Assembly (NCBI RefSeq): GCF_001522545.3
Contig: NC_031773.1
Span: 47,228,359-47,292,358 of the forward strand
DNA length: 64,000 nucleotides
From: Parus major
Lineage: Eukaryota > Chordata > Aves > Passeriformes > Paridae
Reading direction: 5' to 3'
Position numbers and translations under genes: made by a program. Shown here one piece after another: positions 11,607 through 23,625 of this stretch (within the stretch, counting starts at the first letter, position 1; each line of letters starts with the position of its first letter). A model generated the notes under the pieces. That model had not been told where the DNA came from. It saw only the letters and a list, made by a program, of their open reading frames with translations, and did not search any database.

Positions 11607-14600
11607 CTGGGGAGCAAAAGGGACAGGGAGTTAAAGGGCCTTCTGTGAGGCTTTTGGCACAATTTGCTGTCAGAAATTGTCCCTTGGCTCCCAGCCATTT
11701 GTGGGAGCAGGGAGCATGCTGCCAGCCTTCAACAATGGACACCAACCTCCAGCACCGGGAATTGCCCCAGGAAGCCTGTCCCAGCTTGGAGTCACCTGGG
11801 ATGTTCCAGAAAATCAATGCCAAGGGAACAATCTGGTTTGTTCAACCTTTTAGTTTCCAGGATAACCCCACATGTTTGAGACAAAGTCACTAAAAAGCAC
11901 AGCCTGGGAAATGAAGCAGGGGAGCATGGGCTGCCACAGGTCGGGACCACTTTGGGAAGGATGCCCATGCAGTGCCAGCATGCCTGAGCCTCCAGTCCTA
12001 GGCTCTGAGAACTTCCCCCATCCTGAGATTTCTGATAAAAAAGTGAAGAAAAAAGGCTGAGACAACAGGTCAGTACATCAAGGTCAGGGGTCTGAGATCT
12101 ACTCAGCATAGAAGGTTGCTTCGGCCCCATAGGATTTAGGACACAACCCCAGCCCCATCCAGCACTCAGGCACATTCCTATAGGAAGGAGCAGAATGTGG
12201 TGAGGCCAGTAGCCCTCATACCCCTCAGGCACTTCAGCTGAGCCACTACACAAGCACAGCCTCTTGCTGCTGCCATCATCAGGCTCCAGTTTCTGAAGGC
12301 ATCATGCCATTTGCAAGGAGTTAAAGCCCTAAAGGGCAGAAACCCTGCCAACGGAGCAATCACAATTGTGGACACTCTCGTCCTTGCTGAAGCACCCCAG
12401 CATGAAATTGGAGGGACTGTGCATTTTTAAGCCTCCCAGATGCTCTGATGTGTGATGAGCACTGCAGCTGCTTGCTCAGAAAGGCCTTGCTCTGTTGATT
12501 TTTATTCCAATCCGTTGCTGCATCTGATATTGGTGCCTCTGTCCCAGGGTGCCCCATGCCAGGGGTTGCTTGAGGGCACCTCCCCCTGGGTGCACTGGGT
12601 GCTCACCCATTTCCATGGCTTCTCAGGCTCAGGAGTTTCTATCACCTGGTGTTGAGGAGCCCAGTATCCCATGGAGTTACCATCCCCTTCCCCAGCACCC
12701 CATCCACCCTTTCCCACCCCACTGGGGCATGCAGCATCTTTTGGGACAACACCTGCACACACCAGGAAACACAGAGACTATTTAATTTCTTTTCTGACTC
12801 ACTATGGCCTTTTGAGACACCAAGGCCCTGGGGGGATGCACAAAAGGGGGTCACCTCCACTCTCAAATTAGCAGGCACCAAGGACAGGAGAAAAGATTTC
12901 TAGAGCAGCTGAAGTTTCAAGGAGGGACCAGGCAATTCCTGTTCCACTCACCCACCTCCACTTTCTTCTTCTGCCAGGGGATGTGCCTGCCACTGGGCCC
13001 CCATGGCTGCCAGACTAGCTTGGATTCTGCCATGGGATGCTGCCCATATGGGCCTCAGCCAGCTTCCTAACAGCTCCCCTCTCTCAGCCCTGCAGAGCTT
13101 CACCCCAGGCAGTAAAGGCCACACTAGAGTCCAGCTTCAAGCTAGAAGCCACCACGTTTCTCCTGCCCTCTGAGACAACTTCCAGTTGTGGCTGAAAACC
13201 CTCCAAACCATCTTTCCCTTTCCTGCCTCCCCAGGACCAAACCCTTCCTGTGCTCCTCTCCCCCATGCAGCAAATGGAGCATGCACATCTGCCTTTGCTC
13301 CACATCCCACCCCACACAGGGGCTGCTCAGCTCCTGGCCTGACAGGCTCAGCATTTCCTGCTTCCATGCCCAGGTTCATTATCTATTTCCCCCAAACCCT
13401 GGCTCAGCATCTCCTTCTCCCATTCCCAGGCTCAGGCTCACCATCTCCTTCCTCCATGCCTGAGGAGCTCAGAGAGGCTCAGAGAGCACCCAAGTGAGAC
13501 ACCCCAAAGCCAGACCAGACACCAAACTGCTTCACAGCTCCCATCTGTACCCCCATTTGACCACCCTGCCTGTGCTGGCGAGCAGCCTGGCCACTCTAAG
13601 ACAGCAAAATGTGATGTGTTCCCCGTGCATTGCTGCAGGGTTTGTCACCTTCCCAGGAGGTGTCAGGATTGGAGGAGTGGGATGATTTGGGGGAAATGGC
13701 CCTCAGTTCTCTGTCACATCATGAAGCTGTCACTATGCAAATGGCCTCGCTGTGGTGTGGTGAGCCTCCTCTGTGCGGCTTTCTCTGACAGAGGAGGCCT
13801 TTCCGTTCCCCCACCAATTCAGGGACAATGGAGGGTATTTAACCTGAATAAGGATGCTTGGAGCAAACTATTAGTATGCTGAGGGAGTCGGTTGGCATCC
13901 ACAAGGGGCTGGAAAAATTGAAGTTTCCCAGAGGCAAAATTAAAATAAGAGGCAAGGGGGTGTGCAGGAGGGGGAGCTTGCAGGGACAAAAAGATGTGGG
14001 CTGGTGAAGTGGCAACCAAGATTGGGTTTGCCACAGGTTCACCTGTGGGACCAGTGCAGGTTCAGGTGCCCTGGAAGGCTCCCTGTTTTGGGAAACAAGC
14101 GATGGTGAAGAACAGGAGCATGCTGGGCACTGCTGAGGAGGCAGACTCTGCTCATGAGAGCTGAGGGCAGCAGCAGAGGGTGCCCTTCTGGGCTGCTGCT
14201 TGCCCCCAGGAGCTGAGCTTGCTCCTTGAGGGAGAACAAGTGAGATGCAATCCCCCACAGGCACTCTGAGGTCTCTCTGGATGGCCCATGGGGTAGGGTG
14301 TAGGGTGGCAGTTCACTGGCATAAACACAGGGACAGGGCACAGCAAGGCTGTGGGATCCCCATCCTTGGTGGATGCACTGCCTGGACATGTCACAGAGCT
14401 GCCTGCTCTTTCTCCTTGGAGCAGGGGCTGGAGCAGAGATCCCTGTCCTGGGGCCATGCCGAGGCTCCCTCACTCAGCCAGCAGCACTCTACCCCTCTTC
14501 AGCACTTGGACTGAGCATCCCAGATTTTTGGTCAGCTTTGTGGTGCCCAACAGCTGAATTCCTGGCTTTGGTGGTGCTGGTGAAGCTGAGGCTGAATAGG

Positions 14601-17600
14601 AGCTTTGGCACATGGGGACTCCAGGGTCATATCCTATCTCCCACTTCATTTAAATCCCTGCTGCAAACAAAGGGAGCGAGGAAATCAAACTCAGGGCAAA
14701 AGCAGGCTGAGAGAAGTGTGGGGACAGAAGCATATCTTCGCCTCCTCCCCTCCCAGCCCAGACACAGATCAGGGAAAACCTCTACTGTCCTCCTTCCCTC
14801 CCTGCTCTCCACCTCACCATCCTCTCCCCAGCCATTTCTCCACAATGCAGCCCCAGCAGGGGACAAGGAGGGAGCACCTCGGCACAAGGGGCATTTTCAC
14901 CCTCCCCTCAATCTCCTGTGGTCACAGTAACCTCTGCTGGGGATGAGAGCATCTGTCCCCACCTCAGGTCTCTCTCGCCTGGCTGACACCACCCCACGAC
15001 ACTATGTCCACCCCACGCACGTACACAGTGCAGGGACCAAATCCGGGTCACTTGAGGAATCAAGCGGAGAGACTGCAGCAGCCCGGCTTTGCCGTGGGGC
15101 ATGGGAAGCCTTTCCAGCGCAACCACCCTCCGCCGCCGGACCTCCACCTGGCTCCTCCCCGCCTCCTCTTGGTGGCTTTGCTCCGAGGGTCTCCCAGGGT
15201 GACAGTCCTCCGAGCCAAGGAGGAAAGTGGCCGCAAGCCCAGAGCTCCCTGGAAGGAAGCTCTTTATAAAAAAACACCTCCTGCCCTGTCCACCTTCCCT
15301 CCTCTCCAAAAAAATACATCTCAAAGCCAAACCCCAGAGCCCTCTGGTGACAGGGTCTTCTTTGGCAGCTGAAGCCAGCTTTGCTTTTATATTTTTTGGA
15401 GGGCAGGCTCCTGAGCAAGCGGAGCTGACAGTCAGGAGCCCTTGCAGGCGGAGGCAGGAAACCCAGGCCAATTAAGGCAGACAGGCAGTAGACACATCAG
15501 CTTTTATCTCGAGATCCAAGTACCCCATTCATCAGCAGGGACTGAAAGGTCTGCGGTTTATCAAATAAAATCACTGTCTGTCTCCCCTTCTTTAAAGCCA
15601 AACACATTGACTTGGGTGCTGGCTATGACCTTGTTTAACTAAACAGCCTTTCAAGGCCCCCTAGAAGGGGGGAAAGAGGCTTTTGAAGAGGCAGCAGCCT
15701 CTGTCTGCCACTCCCCGTTCATTAGCGGCAGCGAGGAAAAAAAAAAAAAAAAACAAAAAACCTCACGCTCCCCCGCCCGGGCGGGGGAATACATATTTAA
15801 TTAGCTTAATCGCCCTCGGTGAGTCGGCCCTCCCGTGCGGCGTTTCTTTGTGCTCCTTCCCATCCGCTGGAACCCGCGGGATGCCCAGGATGCATTGGCG
15901 GATGGGTGGCCGCTCTGCTGGCGGCCGTCACGCTCCGGCTCTGGACGTGACCCTTGGGCCGGCCAGACCATCGCCTTTATGGGCAGTTCCCTTTCACGCC
16001 GCCGCTTCTCTTTGTAAATTTTTGTAAATCCCGGCTCGGATGCTGCCTGCCGCCACACTCGGCTCTCCCGAGTGCCGCTGCTCCCCCCGCCCCAGCCAAA
16101 GAGCTGGAGGTTATTTTCTCTTTGCTGCCTTTTGCACCAATCTCCAGCACGGGCTCTTCCATGCCACTCTCCATCACGTTTTCTCCGTCCCTTGCCGGGG
16201 CCGGTGGCCCCAGTTCAAGAGTCAGGTTTACTACCCCTCTAAATCCGCCCCAGTAGAAAAAGAGGTCTCTGTATGTCAAAAAGACGCGCCACCTCCACGG
16301 CCAGCTGCCAGCAGCCATCTCCTCGCCCCGTGGAGCACAGAAAGCAATGCTCTGGCCCGCTGCCATTCTCGGGGAGGCTGATGCCCCCCCAGACCTAGCT
16401 TGTCTAGACACAGGCTGAAACAGAGAAGAGCTACACCCCTCCAGACGCATGAGCGTGTCCCCAGAGCTCGATGCAAAAACAAAAATCCCATTTTTCGGCT
16501 GCTGGGCATATTCACCTGCCGAGGGACCTAACAACAACACAGTGGCCAGCAGAGATCCCAGGGGGGCTGCCATGAAGGGCAGGAACCAGCTGGGGAACCA
16601 CGATGGCTCCAGGCAGGGTTAACCGCGAGCAGGGCCACCGCAGCGCTGGCTGGGCTATGTTTCTCCATCCCTCCTTCCTCGGAGAAGGCTCACAGCCTTG
16701 GTGTCTGGGAGATTTTTATAAATGCTGTCTCTGTCCGATGCTAATGAAAGCCTCTCAGCTCCCCCCTCTCCCGTTTTTGGTTATCAGCTCATGTTAAGAG
16801 TTAATTACCAAACAAAGCAATTTTCTCACCTACCCTGCCTATTACAAACCCCTTCGATGAGACAAATTACTATAGGAAAAATAAAACTAGGCGGTTTTTG
16901 GGCAATGCACACTGAGAGCATCCCCTCCCCAGCTAAACCAATCACACTCCCAACTCCAGAGATGTTTGCTGAGATAGTCTCGCCTACGATACAGCCTGCT
17001 TAGCGCTAAAATATGAATGTCACCTTTATGGATTGATTATAAAAAGCTCCCTTAGTCAGTGCTGGGCTGCCCAGTTCTCAGGGAGGCCATGAGGCAGAGC
17101 AAGCAGGCTGACAGATGCAAAGGAGAAGCAAAGGGAGAAACCATCATGGAGGCTTGATTTACCTTTTAAGCATGTATGGATGATCGTCATTCCCAAATAA
17201 CAAGTTTGTGAGATTTGTTAGCTTTCTTGTGAAGGTTTTTATTTTTTTTTAATTAGCATAGCATATGTTCAAAGACCTGGCACAAACATCGTCCGTGTCC
17301 TTCTTTCCTCCTTTGTGGATCTAACTTGCCATCGGCAGGAATAGTGCAGCCTGTCCAAAGAAATCCCAATTCCAGCTCCCATCACTATCAGCCTACTTTA
17401 ATAAGTCAGATTTTTCACAAATTGCCTCCCGCTCACCCGGCAATCAGAGAGCTGGATCCCAGCTGAACTCAGCCCTCCGTGGCAAAGCCCTGGATTATTT
17501 GCCCCCAAGCCAAAGCAGACGTGCGGCATTGCCGCCGCCACCCCCAGGGGAGTTATTGTTCCTGAGGCTGGTGGGGAATAACCAAACCGGAGGAGGGAAG

Positions 17601-17736
17601 TCACGCTTCATCCTCGCACCTCCCCACCGTCAGAAGGAATAAGCAGGTTTCAAAGAGAAAGGTGGTCCGTCAAGTTGAACCTCCAGCTACAATAGCCCGG
17701 GCGCGCTGCATGGCCATTGTGCCTGCCCTTACTCAC
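11607..17736 (-). other. CSDC2: Probable CSDC2 first intron, with no coding content seen
   Basis: About 6 kb between the inferred acceptor before the coding exon and a donor-like GGAG/GTGAGT at the left edge of the CpG-rich block. Many open frames exist on both strands because the region is GC-rich, but none has a recognisable domain. Sequence between about 15.7 and 17.1 kb mixes CpG-rich and A/T-rich segments, including TAATTA-type sites and a run of 17 A at 15737-15753; it might hold regulatory elements, but I cannot show this. Confidence 0.45.
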
Positions 17737-18180
17737 CTCCTTAGCAGCGACGGGCTCCCTGGAGCTGCGCTCTGCAGAGCATCGGTGCTCGGAGGGGCCG
17801 GACGCTCCTCCGCTACCTTGCGAGGAGCAGCGGTCTCGCCTGCAGCCCGGCTCCAGGGGGCTTTCTCGGCTGGCTGCCTGCCGGCTGATGGATCTGCGGT
17901 ATCTGATGTGTGGATGATGTGCGCCTCGAACACACACGCATCCGCACGCCTTCCCCTGACGTCAGGGCCGGGCCAGGGGGAGCGGGCAGGTGGGAGGGAT
18001 CAGCCTGGTCATTTCTGAGCTAGCTAGGCTTAAAAGAGAAAGTCTGTATGGGGGGCCGGAGGTGACGAGGGTCGGCCCCGGGGGACTGCATCGCTCCGGT
18101 TGCGCAAAGTGACGCACATCGGTGGCACGGCCGGACGCAGCGGGGCAGCCCCACCGGCTGTAGGGACAGCAGGATGGGGT
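17737..18180 (-). promoter_or_regulatory. CSDC2: Candidate CSDC2 promoter and non-coding exon 1 (CpG-rich)
   Basis: CpG-dense block upstream of CSDC2. On the minus strand a GGAG/GTGAGT donor ends a possible non-coding exon at 17737, and a perfect TGACGTCA cAMP-response element lies about 220 bases upstream of that donor. GC-box-like stretches flank it. The transcription start itself is not visible; placement rests on the donor, the CpG content and the known non-coding first exon of mammalian CSDC2. Confidence 0.5.
17957..17964. promoter_or_regulatory. Perfect CRE palindrome TGACGTCA
   Basis: Full 8-bp cAMP-response element in CCCCTGACGTCAGGG context, itself a longer inverted repeat. It lies inside the candidate CSDC2 promoter at a distance typical of CREB/ATF sites. 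Binding is inferred from the motif only. Confidence 0.6.
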
Positions 18181-19081
18181 ATGCACTGCAGGCAGGGATG
18201 CAGTCAGGGTCCCTCACAATGGGTGAAACCTCTCCCCCGTCACCCCAAGTCTCACCGGTGCCCTGCAGCCGCTCTTCCCGCCAGCCCAAGCACCCCTGGG
18301 TACCAGAGTCACCCCCGGTGCAGTAGGAGAGAACAGGAGGCACATGCCGCAAACCCATCCTACTGCCCCACTCCCTCCGGGCTCACAGCCAGCCATCGCA
18401 AACCCAGGCGCTTTCTAAGGGTCCCATTTCTATCAGAGCACTGTGCCCAAAGAGCTTTCTGTTCTCCCCCGTGCTTGTGTGACCGTGCTCAGGGGAGCCA
18501 CCTCCGCGGGCAGAGGCCATGCCATAAATTGGCCTGAGACTTTCTCTAGTCGGGGTGTAGGGCAGGGGGAAGAGAGCAAAATCGTTTGCTGATTCCACTG
18601 GGGATTAGGGTGAGGAGTAATGGGGTTTAAATTACAAAGAGCAAGATTGATGTTAGACATTAAGAAACACTTTCTAACAGAACAGACAGTTAATTACTCA
18701 AGTAGATTGCCTGGCCAAGCACCAGGGCCTCCACCACTGAAGGCTGGTAAGAATAGGCTGGGTAGGCATAACTTGGGGGGGATTTAGGTAATATCAGCCT
18801 CATTTTGAAGCAGAAAGGTAGTCGACATCAGCACTTTACCAAGCAAGTGCCTGTGATCCTGGAATAAAATTTTAAACAACCCTCAACAACTGTGGCATCT
18901 GTCAGTGCTACAGGGAGCTGTTACGGGCATCCTGTGACATGGGGTGGTCATGGGTTGCTTTTGTATCCTAAACTCTTTCCTTGATACATCCTAAGTAGCT
19001 GAACATGGTGATGCCAACTAGACCTATTCCACAAACAACACTCGAGGCTGCAGAGTGGCATATAAGTTGTGTGGGAACCAC

Positions 19082-19146
19082 AAGGCATGGCACAGTCAGG
19101 AGACAGGGTCACAACTGCTCCACTTGGCTGTATCCACACATCCATG
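19082..19146 (+). repeat. 65-bp direct copy, left of the adapter
   Basis: Identical base for base to 19166-19230. The two copies are separated by 19 bases, 18 of which are the Tn5 mosaic end. Zero divergence, with adapter between the copies, points to assembly duplication rather than a genomic tandem repeat. Confidence 0.97.
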
Positions 19147-19147
19147 T

Positions 19148-19165
19148 AGATGTGTATAAGAGACA
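19148..19165 (+). other. Tn5/Nextera mosaic-end adapter remnant (contaminant)
   Basis: AGATGTGTATAAGAGACA matches the first 18 of 19 bases of the hyperactive-Tn5 mosaic end used in Nextera libraries. Translated, it gives the VYKRQ peptide (SLIHI on the other strand), well known as artefact peptides in databases. A chance 18-base match in 64 kb on both strands has an expectation near 2 in a million. It lies directly before the second 65-bp copy, as a 5' adapter would before an insert. Confidence 0.95.
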
Positions 19166-19230
19166 AAGGCATGGCACAGTCAGGAGACAGGGTCACAACT
19201 GCTCCACTTGGCTGTATCCACACATCCATG
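19166..19230 (+). repeat. 65-bp direct copy, right of the adapter
   Basis: Second, identical copy of the 65-bp unit. Sequence beyond it continues into a CATG/CATC-rich stretch that the first copy lacks, as expected if this copy belongs to the true continuation. Confidence 0.97.
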
Positions 19231-22200
19231 GATACATGCATGCATGCATCCATCCATGTACTGGGTGTTGATATGGGGCTGTCCCAAGGGCTTTGACAGG
19301 GGGATGAGATCACAAAGCACTTGTCTCTCTCCTGTCAATGAATTATAATGCAGAAAAAAGCTCCATAAGCAGAACAGCCCATGGCAAGGCCACCAAGAAG
19401 CACTGAAACTCCAGGTGCCAGTGGGTTCTGCCATTGCCCATCACGCTCTGTTTGTGGCTTTTCAAGTAGTTTTCCATGACAACATGAAACCCATTCATGC
19501 CCTACAGAGACAAAAATCTTATTTCTCCAGTCTACTTTTCAGAACTTTGCAAAAGAAGGGGAGCTAGCTCTCCCAGCTCTCAGTCTCCACCCTGAGTTTC
19601 TCCTGAGATGGCTTCTCCCTTCTTGGGGGACAACTTTGACTCTCCCACATAAAGGCTCTTGATGGAAAAGGCACAGGAAACTTGAAGTACGTTTGGCTGG
19701 AAGGTGACTCTGGGCATGTGCTGCAGTGGAGGAGGAACAGAGTCTAAAGCAGACAAAAATGATAAAAGAAGAGGGAAGCTTTGATCAAACAGAGAGTGGG
19801 AGTGGGGGTGCCAGAGATGCCTGCAGAGATGGAAGCAAAGGCAGGAGAGCGGAGGACTTTTTATGTGAGAAGATACATAATTCCTTTGGAGTCAATCAAA
19901 GGAGGGCCAGAACTGTCAAGATGCAAATTACCACTCATCTCCCCTAGCATCCCTGAGCCAGTTTTCTCCAAGAGCCATGGGCATGTGGGGACAGAGGAGA
20001 TCTTAAACCAAGTAATTTGGGGGCTCCTTTCATTTTCCTTGAAGATTCCAATCCTTCAGGTAACTTCAAATATTATTTTTCAGTTTTTCTGTATAATCAA
20101 GAGAATGAGAAATGTCTGGTATTTCCTCTGAGGGACAGAAAAGCTCCTCTGCATCCCCTGGACTCCAGCAGCTAAAGTTTCAAAGAAACCCCAACAACCC
20201 AGCAACGGAGAACCATGCTCTGAAATACTGGAAAAGCCCCAGTACTTATGAGAGAGACTCTAGAGACCTTATGGCTATGTGTAAAAAGGTATGTACAGGC
20301 ACTGTGGCTTTCTGGATATTCACCAAGTCAGTACTACCAGGAGAAAAGGAGACAACTCTGCAAAACAAAACTGTTCACATCATCTCCAACAGCAAGGCAC
20401 TTCAGCAGCAGCAACAAACAGTGTAACTCTGAGCACTACCATTAGCTGAGGCAACACTCATATTTTACATATCATAATTTTGTTTATATTTTTACATTGA
20501 AGACAGCAGTTATAAAATATGGAATTTCTCCAGGGAGAAAACCTAGGTGGGAACAGAGCAGCATCTGTCATGCATAGACAGCCCAGGCATGCACCACTTG
20601 GGACTGGGGAGGGGCTACCTGAAGAAAGTGAGACTGGAAATAATTTCTCACAGCCTGGGATCTTACTGGTGGAGGCTGAGACACTGACATCCAGACTCAG
20701 CTCTGGAGTGATTGCAGCCTGCTACCAGAGGCAGTGAAGCTCATCTGACACTGCCATCCCCAGCTTCCTCTGCACACATTTCAATTCAGTTTCCCCAGTG
20801 TGAAATCAAAGTACCTGCAAATTTCTCCAAAACACACAGCTGCACAGAGAAGAGGAATCTTACTATCCTTGCTGAGGAGTGGCCTACAATATTCAATCCT
20901 TCTTGGCAATCACAGAGCTGGTACAGGAGAGTGAGATTCTGCACATCTTGCTTGGTGTCTGCACTTTACAGCACACTAAATACCTCACTCATAGGACCCA
21001 AGCCAGCATGAAGTGAGGCCTTGCAGACCTGCTGTTCACACAGCTGTTTTTTGGGGCCTGAAGGGAGGTGTCTCTGCTTCGTACTGGGCACCCAAAAGCC
21101 CTGGATGGGGCACGGTTATTGGAAGCATGGAAAATATTAGCTCAAGAACAGGCTAGAAACAGAAGCATGATATGACTCTGTCCAAATCCACTTCTCTCCA
21201 TCTCCCATATTCTCCCAGGTCCCTACAGTTCTTAGACACAAGCATCCAGAGTGATCACCAAAACCAACAGTGCCTAAGTTCTCTTTCCCTGTGTGACACC
21301 AAAGCTATTTCTTCCCCTGCCATCAGGACAGGGTTGAGAACAATTTTCTCTTCTGAAAAAGTAGCTACAGACACCTGCAAAAGCTGCACTAGGTAAAGGT
21401 CAAACCTTGCACTGCCAGACCTGCATGAGGCCAGGACAGAACAGCAAGGGATGCAGCATGTGTGCCAGCAAAACTGTGCTGTGCCGAGATTAGCACAGCC
21501 GTGACTGGAGTGCAGGAGAAGGGAGCCTTTGTAAGGCTCCCTGAAGTAGGACAAGAGCAAGAAACGCTGGGGATTTGGGTTGAGGTGTTCTGAGAGAGTG
21601 ATGTCTGCTGTGCTGGCAGCAGAGCTCCTTGCTGAGACAGTAGATGCTGCTCCAAGAAAAATGCTGCTCTTCCCAGATGACAGGGGAAATCTTGTTTCTG
21701 GGCCCCCTATTTAACACAAACATGGACAGACCAGCCACGTTTATTTAAAAAAAAAAACAACCCCACAACCCAATAGACCCTGATGAAACAGAGTAATTGA
21801 GAAGACATCAACACCTCATTGTCCAAGACAGGTATCTTCCTAATGAGGCCTAACCAGGGCATTTCCAACCTTGTTTCCCCTTCCCTTTCCCAGAGAGCTC
21901 AACATTTGATGATTTCTTACCTAAAGTGCTCGTTACTGTCCCACCACGCACTGCTGGGGATCGCGGGGGATGACACACTTAGCCTCAGCATCAAAGCCAT
22001 GATGCTGACAGTGCAGTTTTCACTGTCAGCCAGGGATGTTTGGTTTTCCTGGCAGATCTTTTTTTAAACACACTTCAAACAACCTCCTTTCATTTTCCCT
22101 GACAAACTTCAGACGTTAGCACACCCCCTTGTTTTCTGCCATCCCTCATGCTGCTTCTCCCTCACACTGATTCCCTCACTGCAGAACGCACCGAGGCCTG

Positions 22201-22430
22201 AAAAATTATGTGATGGGGGTTGGTTTTTTTTTGGCAATTAACATTCACAAATTATTTCAGCTCAGTATGGTGGCAGTTTGTCCCTGAAAAGAACCTTGAC
22301 CTAAGCATTGGGCAGACAAGGCTGTGAGGAACTTCCAGGTGCAAAGAAGATTATAAACCCCCCGGGGTTTGCTGGAGACGTGGGCAAACAGCTGGAGCAA
22401 TGGCTATCAGAGAGGCAGAGACTTTCACCT

Positions 22431-23020
22431 CTGGGCTCCTGAGCGCAAGAGAGACATGGAGCTCCTGCAGGTCCAGCAGAGGGCAACAAGGATAATCGGG
22501 GGACTGGAGCTCCTCTCTTACGAGAAAAGGCTGAGGGAGTTGGGCTTGTTCAGGCTTGGCAAGACTCAGAGGGGACCTCATCAATGTGTATCAGGACATG
22601 AAGGGTTTCTGAAGGATGCAGCCAGGCTCTTCTCAGGGGTGCCAAGAAATAGGACAACAGGCAATGGCAACTGATGCAGAGCAAGTTCCGCCTGACGGTG
22701 AAGAACTGTTTTACTGTGCAGGTGAGCAGCCACTGAACAGATTGCCTGGAGAGGGTGCGGAGTCCCCCTCACTGGAGAGGGAAGGCAAGAACCCTCTGGA
22801 TGCAATTCCTGTGCCACGATACCAAAACGCCTGCAAAATAAACTTTCTAACACAATCTGAAGCACTAGAAAGCAGGCGTCCTTTATATACATAGAACACT
22901 AGAAGACTATCTCTGAAAATTTCTATTTTCTATGTTATTTATCAACCCTGCTTAAGTATGGAGGTTGGACCAAATGTCCCACCGTGCTCCTTTCCTATAT
23001 GACACATTCCATGCTTCTGC
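22431..23020 (+). mobile_element. CR1 LINE 3' fragment, probably interrupted
   Basis: Plus-strand CR1 hallmarks appear in order: CTGGGCTCCTGAGCGCAAGA, GAGACATGGAGCTCCTGCAG, GGCTGAGGGAGTTGGGCTTG, CAGAGGGGACCTCATCAATG, and the diverged tail GGTTGGACCAAATGTCCCAC. Between GATGCAATTCCTGTGCCA (to about 22815) and the tail (from about 22961) lie about 145 A/T-rich bases foreign to CR1, so a later insertion or a rearrangement is likely. The fragment is old and non-coding, 0.6 kb upstream of POLR3H. Confidence 0.85.
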
Positions 23021-23119
23021 GATCTCTGCTGCCCTATCTGGATTGAAATTTACGAAAATGATAAATTAAATCAGAATAACCGCAGCTGAGAATTGTTCTA
23101 GCTGTGACACGGGAGGAAG

Positions 23120-23625
23120 CGCTCGGGGTCCCACGCGCCGGAGGTGGAGGGGAAGGAGGCAGCTACACAGCACCCCTGCAAAGGACGCCTAGGTGCTGAG
23201 CCCCCTTCCACGCTTATATCGGCCAAGAGCAGCGTCCCCTCCCGGGATCGCCGGTACTCTCCCGTTCCGGTGACAGCGAGCGCCGAGCCCGGCCTGACCC
23301 CTCCCCGCCCGAGGAGGGACAAAATGGCGGCCGCTGGCGCCCCGCCCCGCCCCGTGTCAATCAGGGCGCGCGACCCGCCAGCCCAGCGCGATTGGCTGCG
23401 GCGGCGCCGGAAGTGGCGCGCGGCCGGGGCGCGCGGCGGGGCTCCGCGTGCGGCCGGTGGGTGAGGGGCGCTGCGCTCCCGGCCCCTCTCGGCCCCTCTT
23501 CCTTCGGGACGGCCGGGACACCGCCCCAGCGGGCTCCGGGCCACAGCCTGGGCTGCCTTCCCAGGCCCCGTCCTCGCAGCGCTCCAATTCCCGAGGCTGT
23601 CGGCGTCTCCTCGCCCCCCGCCACC
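23120..23625 (+). promoter_or_regulatory. POLR3H: CpG-island promoter and 5' UTR of POLR3H
   Basis: CpG-dense sequence leading into the POLR3H start codon. Visible motifs are a perfect YY1-type AAAATGGCGGC (23321-23331), an inverted CCAAT box ATTGGCTG (23391-23398), and an ETS/GABP site CCGGAAGTG (23407-23415). The set is typical of a TATA-less housekeeping promoter. The start site is not determined; the ETS and CCAAT sites suggest it lies near 23.4-23.5 kb. Confidence 0.8.

Larger units (their letters stand above)
18181..22430. other. Intergenic region between CSDC2 and POLR3H
   Basis: About 4.2 kb without a supported gene. All open frames are short and show no recognisable domain or spliceable extension. 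Its one clear oddity is an adapter-bearing 65-bp duplication near 19.1 kb. A short CATG/CATC run follows it at about 19226-19258. Confidence 0.7.

Noticed and set aside
15977..16573. 198-codon minus-strand frame whose start looks like a signal peptide
   Set aside because: The hydrophobic start MAAPLGSLLATVLLLGPSAG is suggestive, but the rest has no family resemblance, no conserved cysteine pattern and no clear gene context. Conservation data would be needed.
19005..19271. 88-codon plus-strand frame with an internal duplicated segment
   Set aside because: The repeat and the VYKRQ segment come from the sequencing adapter and the false duplication, not from a repeat protein.
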